Part shown: positions 23,575-34,800 of the stretch, piece after piece
Numbering within the stretch: position 1 is the first letter of the stretch
Layout of the letters: each line of letters starts with the position of its first letter
DNA from: Saussurea involucrata
Taxonomy: Eukaryota > Streptophyta > Magnoliopsida > Asterales > Asteraceae
DNA: 64,000 nt
Direction: 5' to 3'
NCBI GenBank assembly: GCA_033807775.1
Contig: CM066317.1
Location: 37,389,870-37,453,869 of the forward strand
Notes under the pieces: model-generated
Told to the model about the DNA's origin: nothing
What the model saw: the letters and a program-made list of their open reading frames with translations, nothing else
Database searches by the model: none
Position numbers and translations under genes: made by a program

Positions 23575-23910
23575 ACACTGATGTCGCAAACCATCCCTTG
23601 TCGCAGCCCAAACTTGTCGCAAACAAATGAAGTCATAACAAACGGATATCGCAACACACTGTTATCGCAACCAAAGTCTTGTCGCAATAACAAACTTGTC
23701 GCAATAAGGAATCTTGTCGCAATAAGGAAACTTGTCGCAATAAGGAAAGTTGTCGCAATAAGGAAAAAGGGGTCTTATCGCAACAGAGGGTTGCGATAAG
23801 ATACTGTTCAAATAGAGGAGGTTGCGATAAAACTCTTGTTGCAAGTGACTCTTGCGATATGGTACTGTTCACTTGCGATAGTTATGAATCTTAGAGGGTT
23901 GCGATAGTTA
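23575..23910 (-). repeat. TTGCGATA / TGTCGCAA hairpin-rich leader array of A
   Basis: The untranslated leader between the primer site (24282-24293) and gag contains about twenty copies of CTTGTCGCAA or its near-complement GGTTGCGATAAG, often as inverted pairs. The B leader has the same motif set. Confidence 0.85.
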
Positions 23911-24295
23911 TGAAGATTCAAGGTGTTCTTGAGTCGAATCTTCAAAACTAATCGGATTTGGTACGTAGGTTCGTGACACTATTCTGGGCAACCTTAATGC
24001 TTCGTGTTTTGTCCAAAAACCAAGAGAAAGTGGTTTTTCGATGCAACTAGAGTGCATAAATACAAAAGTCTGAAAATGGGTAAATGCACAATCTGAGCTA
24101 CAAACCTAGTGATTTTGCGGAATAAAAACACTCAGGAATAGTCTACTAACAACCCTTGATCGATTCTAATCAATTAGAAGATCTCTAATGGCTAAAATCA
24201 ACCAAAAAGATGAAAAATATGAAGAACACTCAACTTTTGCAAAAACCCTAACAATCCTAATCTGATCAATATGATATACAAGCTCTGATACCAAT

Positions 24296-24537
24296 TGTGA
24301 TCCCAGAACAAGTAATCAATCCATATAAACAATAAAGGAAGCCATCTCTATATTCAATATGATCAAAGTAGCACACAAGATGAATGCAATGAAAGGACTA
24401 GTGTGTGTGGCTACTATGTGTGGAAGATGACCTAATTCCTAAAGAGGAAACAAGCAAACATTATATACCTATGATAAGTATGGAACATTAACACATTTGG
24501 TCCCTCTACTTGGTACAATCATAATTAAGCACTAACA
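24296..24537 (-). repeat. Element A 5' LTR
   Basis: 242-bp partner of 5271-5512, with four base differences by eye. Primer site complement GCTCTGATACCA lies at 24282-24293, and target duplication ACCTT follows at 24538-24542. Confidence 0.95.
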
Positions 24538-24542
24538 ACCTT

Positions 24543-25300
24543 CTTGGTTATATAATAATGTGAACCTTCGTGTTCATATATGAACCTTTGTGTTCATATT
24601 TGAACCCTCGTGTTCATATAAGAGGCCGTTTACCTAATCACTTACCCGGGTAAGTGTTCACTGGTAAAATTCAACACCATCACTTACTTCCCAGGTAAGA
24701 TTTTAGTCCACCAAAATGGCATTGTATGCAACAATTTAGCCGCTAAACGCTAACCGTGGTAAGAGTCGTTGCACTCACTTATCGGGTAAGACTCTCGACC
24801 CTTGTTTTCGACTATTGGTCCTTGCTTCCGCTCTTACCGAGTAAGATTCTTAGTCCTTTCCATATTCATCCGGTAATCTAATGTGACTTGGTAAGCACTT
24901 ACCCAGATAAGCGTTTTGTAAACGACCCCTTATATAACTTTATATTTGGACTTTTGAGTTCATATATCTGTACATATTCATATATGAACATTTGAGTTCA
25001 AATATGAACCTTCAATTTCATATATATTTGAACCTTCGTATTCATATTTGAATGTTCATATTTGAAGGTTCAAATATCTGAGCATTCATATATGAACATT
25101 CATATTTGGACTTTCGAATATCTGAACATTCATATATGAACTTTCGAATATATGAGCATTCATATATGAACGTTCTAATATCTGAACATTCATATTTGAA
25201 AGTTCATATATGAATGTTAATATATTTCGAAACTTCATATATGAAGCTGGGTGTTCATATATGAACCTTCGAGTTCATATATGAACATGAACACAAAAAC
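24543..25300. repeat. TTCATATATGAA array between the two MULE genes
   Basis: Continuation of the array split by element A; variants include TTCAAATATCTGAGCATTC and ATTTCGAAACTTCATATATG, close to sequences at 420-440. It is interrupted by a MITE at 24621-24930. Confidence 0.85.
24621..24930. mobile_element. MITE with about 37-bp terminal inverted repeats
   Basis: A 310-bp insert beginning AGAGGCCGTTTAC and ending GTAAACGACCCCT. Inside the left and right ends, GGGTAAGTG and CACTTACCC also pair, giving imperfect inverted repeats of about 37 bp. The interior repeats TTACC/GGTAA. It has no coding capacity. It resembles Tourist or hAT MITEs; the target duplication is not clear enough to choose. 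Confidence 0.7.
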
Positions 25301-26744
25301 AACTATAAAATAAACTTGTAATAATCATTAAAAAAGCAATCAACATTTATTATTGAAATTTTGAATATCAAAAGTAGTTATTGAGTTAAAAAATAACCTA
25401 CACTATGTATCTACTCATTAACATTCTTCAATGGGCAATTTCGAGAATCATGATTCCCCAACTCTTGACAATTTCTACACAATCGCTTAGCCTTTTGATT
25501 CTTTATTGCAGCTTTCTCACCTGCACCGATCAAACGTTTTCTTGTTCCACATCCTTTGTTGCGGATGCTTGATGGTGCCTGGATATCTATTTTTTCTGGT
25601 TTATTAACACCAATAAGATTTTTTATATCGTCTCATTCTTCATTTCCAATTTGCTTTGGTAAGGAATATTAGCATCTACCTCAGCTTTCAAACAGTGAAT
25701 CTTCTCTGCAAACTCTTTAAGCTTCTTTTTATCACTTCTAAGACTCATCAAAATATAATCCAAAGATGCTTGTGCATCATAGCAAATTCTTGCCATTTCA
25801 CCATTTGGATCGCCTTCTCTCCATGAAATTTGTCTAAGATTGAAACATATCAAGTCTCTTCTCCATCGTCGACATATATACTTCTCTGGTATCTGATTGA
25901 AGTTCTCATTCACTAACACTTTGAAAACATGACGACATAAAAATCCATGTTGACCAAAATGATTGCATTCACATTCAAATGTTGAATCTAGTTGATTCCA
26001 CACAACCTACAACAAACATGAACATGAAAAATGTAAGTTGTGTTAATAAATAATAATAAATATGAATATACTAATAATTCTTTTTACCTTGAACAACTTC
26101 TTATTTTTACAATCTTTGTCATTTTGCAAAATTGTATAAAGTTGGCATCCATCCTTTTCAACAACATTTTGTTGAACACACGACCATGCTCCTTTATTAA
26201 TCTTCTTTTGAACTTGCAAAAATATAGCCCATGTGTAAACTTCATTTGCATGTTTCTCAATTGCTTTCAGAGTGCACATATAAGGGATAGTTGTCTTTGT
26301 CGCATGGTCAAGCTTACGTTGAGAATTTCTTTGCTTACGCATTGCATTTTCAAATGCAAGCATGAATGTTACAAAGTTATTACCATGGTGAGCAAATTTG
26401 TTGAAGAATGAATTTATGCTCTCCGACCTTGATGTAGTTTTCATCAATGAACAAAAAGAAATAGACTTGAAATAAGCAGGAGTCAATCGTTGACAAATAC
26501 GAAACATGTGTGAAAACCATTTGCTTTTCTGAAGTTTGAACTCACTAATCAAATCCAACCACATAGTTTCAAATTCTTCAGGCTCGAATTGAATATGCCA
26601 AACAAGTTTATTAAACCGTTTGTTAAAATCTGTCTCCCTATATATCGTTGTGCTAACCTACAAAATCATTAAATAGAAATAATGATTTATAACTCAAAAA
26701 CAACTATATAAGTGATGCATACATGATTGTTGATTAAACAACAA

Positions 26745-27200
26745 CTCTATATGCATAAATGAACAGAATACTAACTAAATAATGATTCATATATGAACTT
26801 TGATTACAAAAAAAACTCATATTTGAACTTTCATTTATTGAATATAATTCATATATGAACCTTCGTATTCATATATGAACATGTAATTAGTATGATCCTT
26901 TGTCTTCATATATAAACCTTCAAGTTCATATACGAACCTTCAAGTTCACATATGGACTTTTGTTTTCATATTTAAACATGTATTTAGTATGAACCTTACA
27001 TTCATATATGAACATGTATTTAGTATAAACCTTACATTCATATATGACCATTCGTATTCATATATGAACATGTATTTAGTATAAACCTTACATTCATATA
27101 TGAACATTCGTATTCATATATGAACCTTGAAGTTCATATATCAACATGTATTTATGATGAACTTTGTGTTCACATTAAAATGTTATTAACTTATAAATAA
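26745..27200. repeat. TTCATATATGAA array in transposase intron 2
   Basis: Fills intron 27223-26658. Includes a tandem block near 26990-27120 with the unit GAACATGTATTTAGTATAAA followed by CCTTACATTCATATATGA. Confidence 0.88.
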
Positions 27201-28319
27201 TTAATATATGAACAAATACTAACCTTGTTTTGAACTTTGGCCATTATATGCCACATACATAATCTGTTACGTGATTCGGTAAAAACCAATGGAATAGCTT
27301 GTTTCATTGCCAAACACTGATCTGTTAAAACCAAACAAGGTTGCTTCCCACAATGTGCTTTCAAAAACGCCTCAAGAAGCCACTTAAAATTATCAAGAGT
27401 TTCACCCGACAACAAAGTAGCACCAACAGTAATAGATTTTTTATGATTATTAATAGCAGTAAATGGAACAAAAACCATTCTATACTGGTTTGTGCGGAAC
27501 GTAGCATCAAATGAAATAACATCTCCAAATTCTTGGTAATTCAGTTTAGCAATTTCATCAGCTCAAAAAATACCACATAATTGATTATCCTGACGATTAT
27601 ATTCAAAAGAAAATCCTGAATCATCTTTTGATCTATCTTCCAACATAGAAAGAACCATCTCACCATCACCATCACCAACAAATGCATTCAAATCCCTCCT
27701 AAAATTCTTATAATCATCAACAGTGCAATCAAAAACATCAAAACCCCCTTTCAAAGACATATGCAACGTATGCGCCTTCGTTGCTCCAATATTACAACTA
27801 GCATCATTGTGAATAAAAACATGATCGGTTAAAGACAACTGCCTTCGTTTTCTAGACATACTCATTTCATTTTCATAAAGAAGCATATGATTATGTTTCT
27901 CTTCAAAATGATAAACCTCATACAATGATTTTGAAGGTACAAAACGCAACCTAATGCATTCTCTACAACCTGTCCTCTTCGTATTTGAATTACGGTGATT
28001 TTTACCTTCAATACTATCATGAACCGTATTAAAATTCCTTTTTGGTGGATCCCCTTCTTTACTACACACAACATACTTTATCTTGACAATACCATGATTA
28101 CCATTAACAGTTGTTGAAAGTCTAACATCAAAACCCCCTTTCTGAGCATACCGTTCATACATTGAAATGCCCTGCTGAACAGACTGAACAAAGGTACCTA
28201 CTCTTGGCTACAAATCTACATGCACATTAGGTATCCAAAACTTCGAACCAGACGGTGAAAAAACTAATTGATGAACACCACATGTGGATGCCAAACAATG
28301 ATTTGAACCTACAACACCA

Positions 28320-28885
28320 TTATATAAAAATAATGTTCAAAATGTTCACATATGAATGTATTTAATTCTTTTAAATAAAGTAATATATAAACTAAACAAC
28401 GAATAATTCATATATAAACGTTTTATAACAATCATAACAATTCATATATGAATGTTTTATACTATAAACATTTTTAAAGTAATTCAACAAATGTTCATAT
28501 ATGAATGTTTTATAACAATACAAATAATATGAACGTTTTATAACAATTCTAATAATTAATATATGAATGTTCTATAATATAAACATTACTAAAGCAATTC
28601 AACAAATGTTCATATATGAATGTTTTATAACAATACAAACAATTCATATATGAATGCTTTATACTATAAATTTTTTAAAAGCAACTAAGAATTCAACAAA
28701 TGTTCATATATGAATCAATTTAATTATTTACAAGTAACTAATTAATGAACTAAGAAACAAAATAATTCATATATGAACGTTCAAATAAATTCATATATGA
28801 ATGTTTTATAATAACACAAATTCAAAAATCAAATCAAACTAAATTGATCAAGTTCATATATCAATCTATAATGTTTCTAACAGAA
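28320..28885. repeat. TTCATATATGAA array in transposase intron 1
   Basis: Fills most of intron 29045-28309, with units such as TTCATATATGAATGTTTTAT and AACAATACAAACAATTCATA. Confidence 0.88.
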
Positions 28886-29136
28886 TTAAAAAAATCTTCA
28901 TATTCAATTTAAAACTCAAAAAGTTGAAAAAAACTAAAATTGTTCGAATTTCAATTGGAACGATTAATTATTTACAATCCATCTTCATCAAATCACATCT
29001 AAATCGAAAAAACCAGTAGAAAAACATAAAATTAAAACACAATACCTTCATCTTCATCAAACAAATCTTCATCGTTCGATAATTGATCAACTTCTTGATC
29101 GAGTTCTTGATCAGGGACGGATACTGAATCAGACAT

Positions 29137-29446
29137 GATATTACGATTGATCAATCTCTTTTCAAAACCTAAATTTTGAGACAGAAGAACAAAACGAGAG
29201 CAAATCACAAGTCTGGAATCGATAAAATTGAACTAGATTGATTAACGATAGGAGAGCAAACGAGAGCTAATAAGGATACGATTGAATTTGATTAAGGAAA
29301 CGAACTTTTTTATTTGAATTTGATTCTAAATGCTATAACCTTAATTACCAAATTACCCTTCCGTAATAAAAATCAGATCATTTAATCCAAGGGACATGAT
29401 CACTTCTCTATTTCTCAAAAAAATTGCACTTCTCATTTGAACCTAA

Positions 29447-29512
<66 letters not shown>

Positions 29513-29904
29513 GTTTTACATTTCCGGATTCAATAAAGTTTACGACTTTATTTTACGGTTTTTGATCTCTATAAATAAAATTTGTATCTTTAATTAATTT
29601 TCTGAATAAAGATTATTAATCTGTATGTTCAGAGAAAACTAACATTCATTTTATAATTTCTAACATATTCTATATGCTATGTGAAAGGCATGGAAATTAG
29701 AAAGTTCACATGAATTTAATATTCATAAGAGTATTTAAATAGCATAACATTTATCTGGTAGAGTCCAACAACCTAGAAAAAGACAAATCTTACATGCAAC
29801 AAGCAGCATGTAAGACAAATACTATGTTCATCTGCTTTCGATCTTAGCTAGCCACACAACAGATTGAGAAGGAGACTATGGTTCCATAAGATATCTGAAG
29901 ATGT
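29137..29904. other. Flank between transposase start and HLH gene; (AT)30 tract
   Basis: No gene. 29137-29345 is the 5' flank of the transposase gene. A pure (AT)n microsatellite occupies 29449-29508. The rest is AT-rich 3' flank of the HLH gene. The MULE's right terminus should lie in here, but I could not identify a terminal inverted repeat without its partner. Confidence 0.6.
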
Positions 29905-31174
29905 CTAGGGGCCTGCATCAACACCATTGTTTTCCTTTGAATCGATGAGTTGGGATAGTCTTTCTGCTAGATTGTCCACATCTAGTTGAAGGTTTGTTAT
30001 GTAATTGCTTGCCTCTTTTAGGATCTTTGATGCTGGTACTTTCTGTATCAAAGCAAAACAAACCATTGTTTAGCATATTCATATGCTTGCATCTGCGCTT
30101 ATATATTGTGTTGGAGTAAGCATACACACTACTAGATCTATTTCTCACACATAAATCTACCTATCAATGCTGACAAACTAAGAGCATCTCCAACTTCTCT
30201 AAAATAGAGAAAATTGAACTTTTGTTCTCTTAATTTGACTTCAACAGCTTCTCTATATTGAGAATTCACTCAAACTTGATATATGAAGAGAAAAATTACC
30301 TTTTTAATCCATCCCACCAATAGGGTTGAATTATTATTATATTATAGTAATTCCTTTTTAAAGAAATGTATTGGGAAGATAAAATTGTATAATATTTTAA
30401 TAATATATAATGAGTGTTGAAATCTCTAAAGTAAGAATCTGTCCGAGTTAATTTTTTTTTTAAGATTTTGAATTTTAAATCTCTATTATAGAAAAATTAT
30501 AAAGAATCCAACGTCAACATCCTCTAAAGTAATTTATCTCATGAACCTGAATCATACGACCAATAATCTTTGATTCTGACAATATATGGGGAATATTCCC
30601 CATGTTTCCATGCCAACAAAAAATAGCATATTTGCTTGCATGTTGTTTAATGAGGATACAAATGTTTGTCTGTGTTTACGAAACGTTATAATTAATATGC
30701 ATATATAGTTTGGTAAAATCATCCAACTACCTTTTAAACGTGTAAAATACGTTTTAAGAATGACAATAATCGAGTCCTTACAATATCAATATATTTTGAA
30801 TGATAATATATAACCGATGGAAATGAAGCTTTAACATAGAATTTTTGAAAGAAGAGAAATGCTGCGATGTTCATGGGATTGAAGGAGTACTAATTTTACA
30901 TGCACGTAATTCGTTGTTTCTAGCTTCTTGCCAGTTTTCTATAATCTTTAGCACCACTTAAAAAACAAATGCCAGCCACCTTAATTTCTTTTCTGATTAA
31001 AACATGAAGAAGGTCATATTATTAGATCCAAATATGAACAAATGGTAGCTAACGTTAACGTACCCTTTTATCACACCCAGAATGCGAATCTGGCAACAAT
31101 GTTTGTAATCTTGAAACAAGATCATGAAGGTCGTCTTGTTTATTCCTCGTTGTTTTCGTTCTTCCACTAGACAT
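29905..31174 (-). CDS. PRE-like: PRE/ILI-type atypical HLH protein, two exons
   Basis: Exon 1, 31174-31064, encodes 37 residues starting MSSGRTKTTRNKQDDLHDLV; donor GTACGT. Exon 2, 30042-29905, encodes 45 residues starting KVPASKILKEASNYI; acceptor GATACAG. Joined in phase 0, the protein has helix 1 (DLHDLVSRLQTLLP), a short loop, and helix 2 (NYITNLQLDVDNLAERLSQLI). It has no basic DNA-binding region, which is the hallmark of the PRE/ILI/KIDARI proteins that sequester bHLH partners in brassinosteroid, gibberellin and light growth control. It ends after 82 residues at GVDAGP-stop. Family members are usually about 90-95 residues and end with a hydrophobic IIRSLL-type tail. The next frame reads PLDIFRYLM directly after the stop region, so one base appears to be missing in the C-run (GGGG at 29908-29911 on +). 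Intron 31063-30043 (1021 bp) may contain a degraded MITE beginning GAGCATCTCCAAC near 30183. Neighbouring genes are all transposons. Confidence 0.82.
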
Positions 31175-31587
31175 GACTCGAGGTATATACGTAATGTATG
31201 CACCCTTTTTCTCAGAAACAAGTTTTAATTAGTTTGGAGTAGAGAATTTGAAAATTGTGGTGAAATGAGTCACTTAATAAAGGCAGTGTCTTGTGTAGGT
31301 TGGAAGACAAATCTATTTAGGAAATACCATAACCAAACCAGCAGTCTTGTCGGGCTCTGATAATGTAACCTTAGCTTGGGTCCATTTGTCCCACTCGAGT
31401 GTACTTTATGGGGCCACAGCCTTCCCAATTAATCATGGTCAATTTCCTCATTGAGCTTCAACCATCTTCAGGACACTTGTCGTTTGGAAAAAATTAAGGG
31501 TTCATTATAAGTAAATAAAGATGTTTACATACTACCAAGAAGATGCTTTGTTTCTGGTTATACATGTTCTTTATTGTCTAGGTTCTC
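31175..31587 (-). other. Remaining 5' flank of the HLH gene
   Basis: About 410 bp of non-repetitive DNA upstream of the HLH start codon, ending where element B begins. A TTTATTAAG sequence near 31275-31285 is a weak TATA candidate. The original upstream region continues at 48510, on the far side of element B. Confidence 0.6.
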
Positions 31588-31837
31588 TGTGATCCCAGAA
31601 CCAGTAATCAATCCATGTATAACAATCAGATGGCCACCAATATATATCCAATGAAGATCAATCACAAGGTACAAAGATGAATGTAGAGAGAATACTATGT
31701 GTGTGTACTTGTGTGAATATGGAATTGGATGACCTCATTAGAAATCTAGGCTAAGTACACATTATATAGTATGTAACTTTAGTAATTACAATATTAGTCC
31801 CTCTACAGAGTACAACTTAGAATATTAGGCACTAACA
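31588..31837 (-). repeat. Element B 3' LTR
   Basis: TGTGATCCC...CACTAACA, followed by TTCTCCCCCTTTT (31838-31850), the complement of the polypurine tract. Confidence 0.94.
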
Positions 31838-31869
31838 TTCTCCCCCTTTTAAATGTAGAGGCAAAGAGT

Positions 31870-34800
31870 TTAAGCGTCCACCGGAATCACGTACTTCTTC
31901 CGAATCCCAAAGATGATCTCAAACCTTCGTAGCGCATTCCGGTACTCCTTCCGGTATGTGATGGCGTCCAGTACTTGCTTGATCAGCTCCTTCTCCTTAT
32001 CTTTCAGCTTCACCTCGCCGCTTGCATCCAGACGCAATCTACTTTCAAGGTGTACCTCAATAATCTTGAAGGTTCCGTCACTGAACTTGTTGACTTCAAG
32101 AAATCTCATAAATCTCTTCTTTGAGTCCCTATCGAAGTAAACAACTCCAAGATCCGGTTTCTTCAGTACGGTGTAGGCTGGGATACCTTGAATATCTGAC
32201 AGACGCCGGTTCGGTTCTCTTAGGTTTACTCGGGCATGGCGTGCTTCCAGACCCATCTGAAAGTCTGCCAGATAAGAGAACTTCAGAATGTTCCGCATGA
32301 ATCTCTTTACACTTTGATACGCGGCAGACCATTCAACATCTTTATCTGGAAGGCAGGCAAGGGAATTATAGAGGCTTAGGAGGTCGTCTAGCTTTAAGCT
32401 TTTGAAATCTGCCTCAGAGAAGACACATTCAATACCATTGGATCTTCTAACTGTAAACACTGGGTACCAGACTTTGATGAGCTTGTTGGACTCGACCTTC
32501 AGCACTTTCACAATCACGCTATCTAATCTTACGGCATCTGTTTCTAGGTCTTTGTTGCCCATTACGTGTAAGAACTCGATCTTTTGAAGTGAAGGCCAAT
32601 CTTCAATTCCGTATACCTTCTCTAGGTCGATCCTTTGGACATCTTTAACGAACAGGTCTCTCCTTATACTTTCTTTGAATGGAATCAGAATCCGAACTCG
32701 TTCACCTGTAGCCACATACCTTGGCTCAGCGTCTATCACTTCCTGATAGATTTCCAATTCATCTTCGAGTATAGGATCCCTGATTCTGCCATCGGCTTGC
32801 ACTTGAACTACTGGAGCAGCTTCTTGTACCACTGGAGGCGCGGAAGTACTTGTACTTTGATCAATCAACATATGTGGTTGAGTAGTATCATCTGGAGTTT
32901 CGTTGTCGGAATCAGAAGTAGCCATAATAACTCTGGTGATGTCAAAAATATCTTCTATTTCCTCTTCGATTTGGACCGTTGTTTTCTCAGGTTCTTCCTT
33001 AGAATCAATGTCAATATAATCAACAATCAAAGCATCCGCCATAATTTCATCATCTGTTCTATTGTCAACAACCGAAGGCTTTTCAATCCCAGTTATGACA
33101 TCAGCTAGAACTTCGGTTTCATCCACTTGGACCATTTCAGTGTCCGTTCCACCTGCCCCTGTCTCCCTTTCACTAGCTGGCTGACCCGATCCACCAACAT
33201 TTTCAGTAGTCGTGGCACTGGATTCACCAACCCTTGCTCTCTTCTCCCCCTTATGAGAATCAGGATCATCCTGATCATCATTTCTTCATTTCTGTGGAGC
33301 TTGAGCCTGAATCCCACACTTCTCTTCGACAGCCTTAAGCCTGTTAGTGATGGAGGTGAATCCGTTCATCATAGCTTCCGTCATATCTTTCATAGAGTCG
33401 GTTAGACGCTGGAAGTCGTTGCTAGAAGGTGGTTGGTTTGAGGTTTGGGCTTGAGGTTGGGTATGTTGACGGAGTAAACCAATTAGGTCAACTTCTTCAG
33501 CTGTACTAGTGTCGCTTTTGGCTAGGAGTCGGGCTAACAACTCTGATTTGAGCTGGTCTTCTGGGATTTGGTGTAACGGAACTAGTGGTGGTGTTTGTGA
33601 GTCGGATTATGTGCTGGATGGTTTATCCTGAGGTGTTGACGACTCAGCAATTGCTTTGCCCTTGATGGCTCTACTCACTTCACTTGCTAATCGCTCAACT
33701 GTACCATGCATGGCCCGTCGGTGTTGCAAATAGGCAATTTCAATTGCGCCTAAAGCAGACACCAGTAATGGTAGCGTAATATAATATGGATGCGGTCCAA
33801 GCATTTGTATAACCTGTTGAGGAGGAAAATTGGGAAACATGTGTCTAACATCCGGACCACTTAGGTTACCGGTTATAGTAGAGGTTATAGCAACCGTACT
33901 GGACTTCCACCTGGTCCTCGTGGGGCATAGTGTTGACCATGACAGGACTTCCACCTGGTCCTCGTGGGGCACCAACAAATGGCGGCCGCAGTCGGGGTGT
34001 TCCGGTTGGAGCACGAAAGCTCACAACTTGTTGGGATTCCGACGCGTGTGGCCTAGGAAAAGAAGTATGTCCAAATGGCTTTAGACTCAATGTGTGTGGA
34101 ATAAAAGGCGGTGGCCGGGGCAGGAGCCTACCTTGTTCAATATCAGCAGACACCAAGTGTGTCACCGATAGAAGTTGTGCTTTATCCCCTATGGAAGATG
34201 AAATGCCGGCAATTTGAGATGCCGACGAGTGGCTTAGAGGGGTTGTGCTTTGCATGGCTGGGTCCACCACGGCTTGTTCAATACACAACGGAGACGTACG
34301 CTCGTTGGTAGAAGATGTGGCTACCCGGCGTCGATCGGTTTGGGGAGAGTCAGTAGTTAAAACTTTATCTTACCCTATCTCTTTCTCTCCCATTTCTTTT
34401 CTCGCCACATCACTGCTCACATGTATATTTTCTAATAAAGCTCCCTCATTCCACCTTATGTCACCAAATTCTCCGGAGGGTCCGACGTTCCAGGTGGAAT
34501 TAGCATCGGAACCCTCAATATGTTGACTCCGACCAATGTGTCTTGGGATTAGATCCGCTTTAGGGTCATGGTCGAGATCGGAGTCAGAATCATCATCAGC
34601 TCGAAGTTGGTCAGATACTTCATCGTCGGATGATGAAGCATCGGGGTCAAAATCAGAATTGTCTTTAGATTCCATCGGTATGTCATCGAGGATAGGAATA
34701 CGAATAGCTCCGGTAGAAGATGCCTGACCAGCAGTCCTCGCCACCCCACCCACTCTCTTTCTTAATGTTCTTCTCACCACTTCCCGTTCAGGAACCCCAA

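Larger units (their letters stand above)
5271..24537 (-). mobile_element. Element A: Ty1/copia LTR retrotransposon, interrupted
   Basis: Minus-oriented copia element defined by two 242-bp LTRs (5271-5512 and 24296-24537). They begin TGTGATCCC and end ACTAACA and differ at four positions by my reading. The target-site duplication ACCTT is perfect (5266-5270 and 24538-24542). The tRNA-Met primer site is the complement of TGGTATCAGAGC at 24282-24293, and a purine tract lies beside the left LTR. The 19.3-kb span is inflated by nested elements P, N and O and has lost the reverse transcriptase, RNase H and most of ORF3. What remains of A itself: leader and gag (21242-24295), gag end and protease/integrase (15166-16728), ORF3 C-terminus (5548-6370). 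It is the same family as element B. It inserted into the TTCATATATGAA array between the two MULE genes. Confidence 0.93.
25411..29136 (-). pseudogene. FAR1/FRS-type MULE transposase, four exons, lightly broken
   Basis: Exons by splice-site and frame fit: 29136-29046 (MSDSVSVPDQELDQEVDQL), 28308-27224, 26657-26088 and 26006-25411; about 780 codons. The FAR1 DNA-binding domain is in exon 2 (YERYAQKGGFDVRL, CSKEG, TGCRECIRLRF, FEEKHNHML). The MULE transposase core spans exons 2-3 (DVISFDATFRTNQYR, VGATLLSGETLDNFKWLLE, LVLTDQ, CMWHIMAKVQNKV). The SWIM finger CECNHFGQHGFLCRH is in exon 4, and a terminal zinc knuckle CRNCQELGNHDSRNC lies just before the stop. Lesions: TAG near 28219, TGA at 27563-27565 (a Trp in relatives), and a one-base frameshift near 25635. 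Few lesions and intact splice sites suggest fairly recent death. It is tail to tail with the ULP1-like gene, as in ULP1-carrying MULEs. It could instead be a domesticated FRS gene, but its context favours a transposon. Confidence 0.85.

Noticed and set aside
23575..23910. CRISPR-like array of short repeats
   Set aside because: Repeats occur in both orientations with irregular spacers, in the leader of a plant retrotransposon.
655..29136. Strong bias of stop codons to TAG/TGA as a methylation-decay signature
   Set aside because: Some stops fit C-to-T change at CpG or CHG sites (for example the Trp codon at 27563), but others are transversions (22873), so no consistent pattern is shown.
30183..30530. 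MITE in the HLH gene intron (GAGCATCTCCAAC ... GTTGGATTC)
   Set aside because: The ends match only weakly and no target duplication is clear, so it is mentioned only as a possibility.
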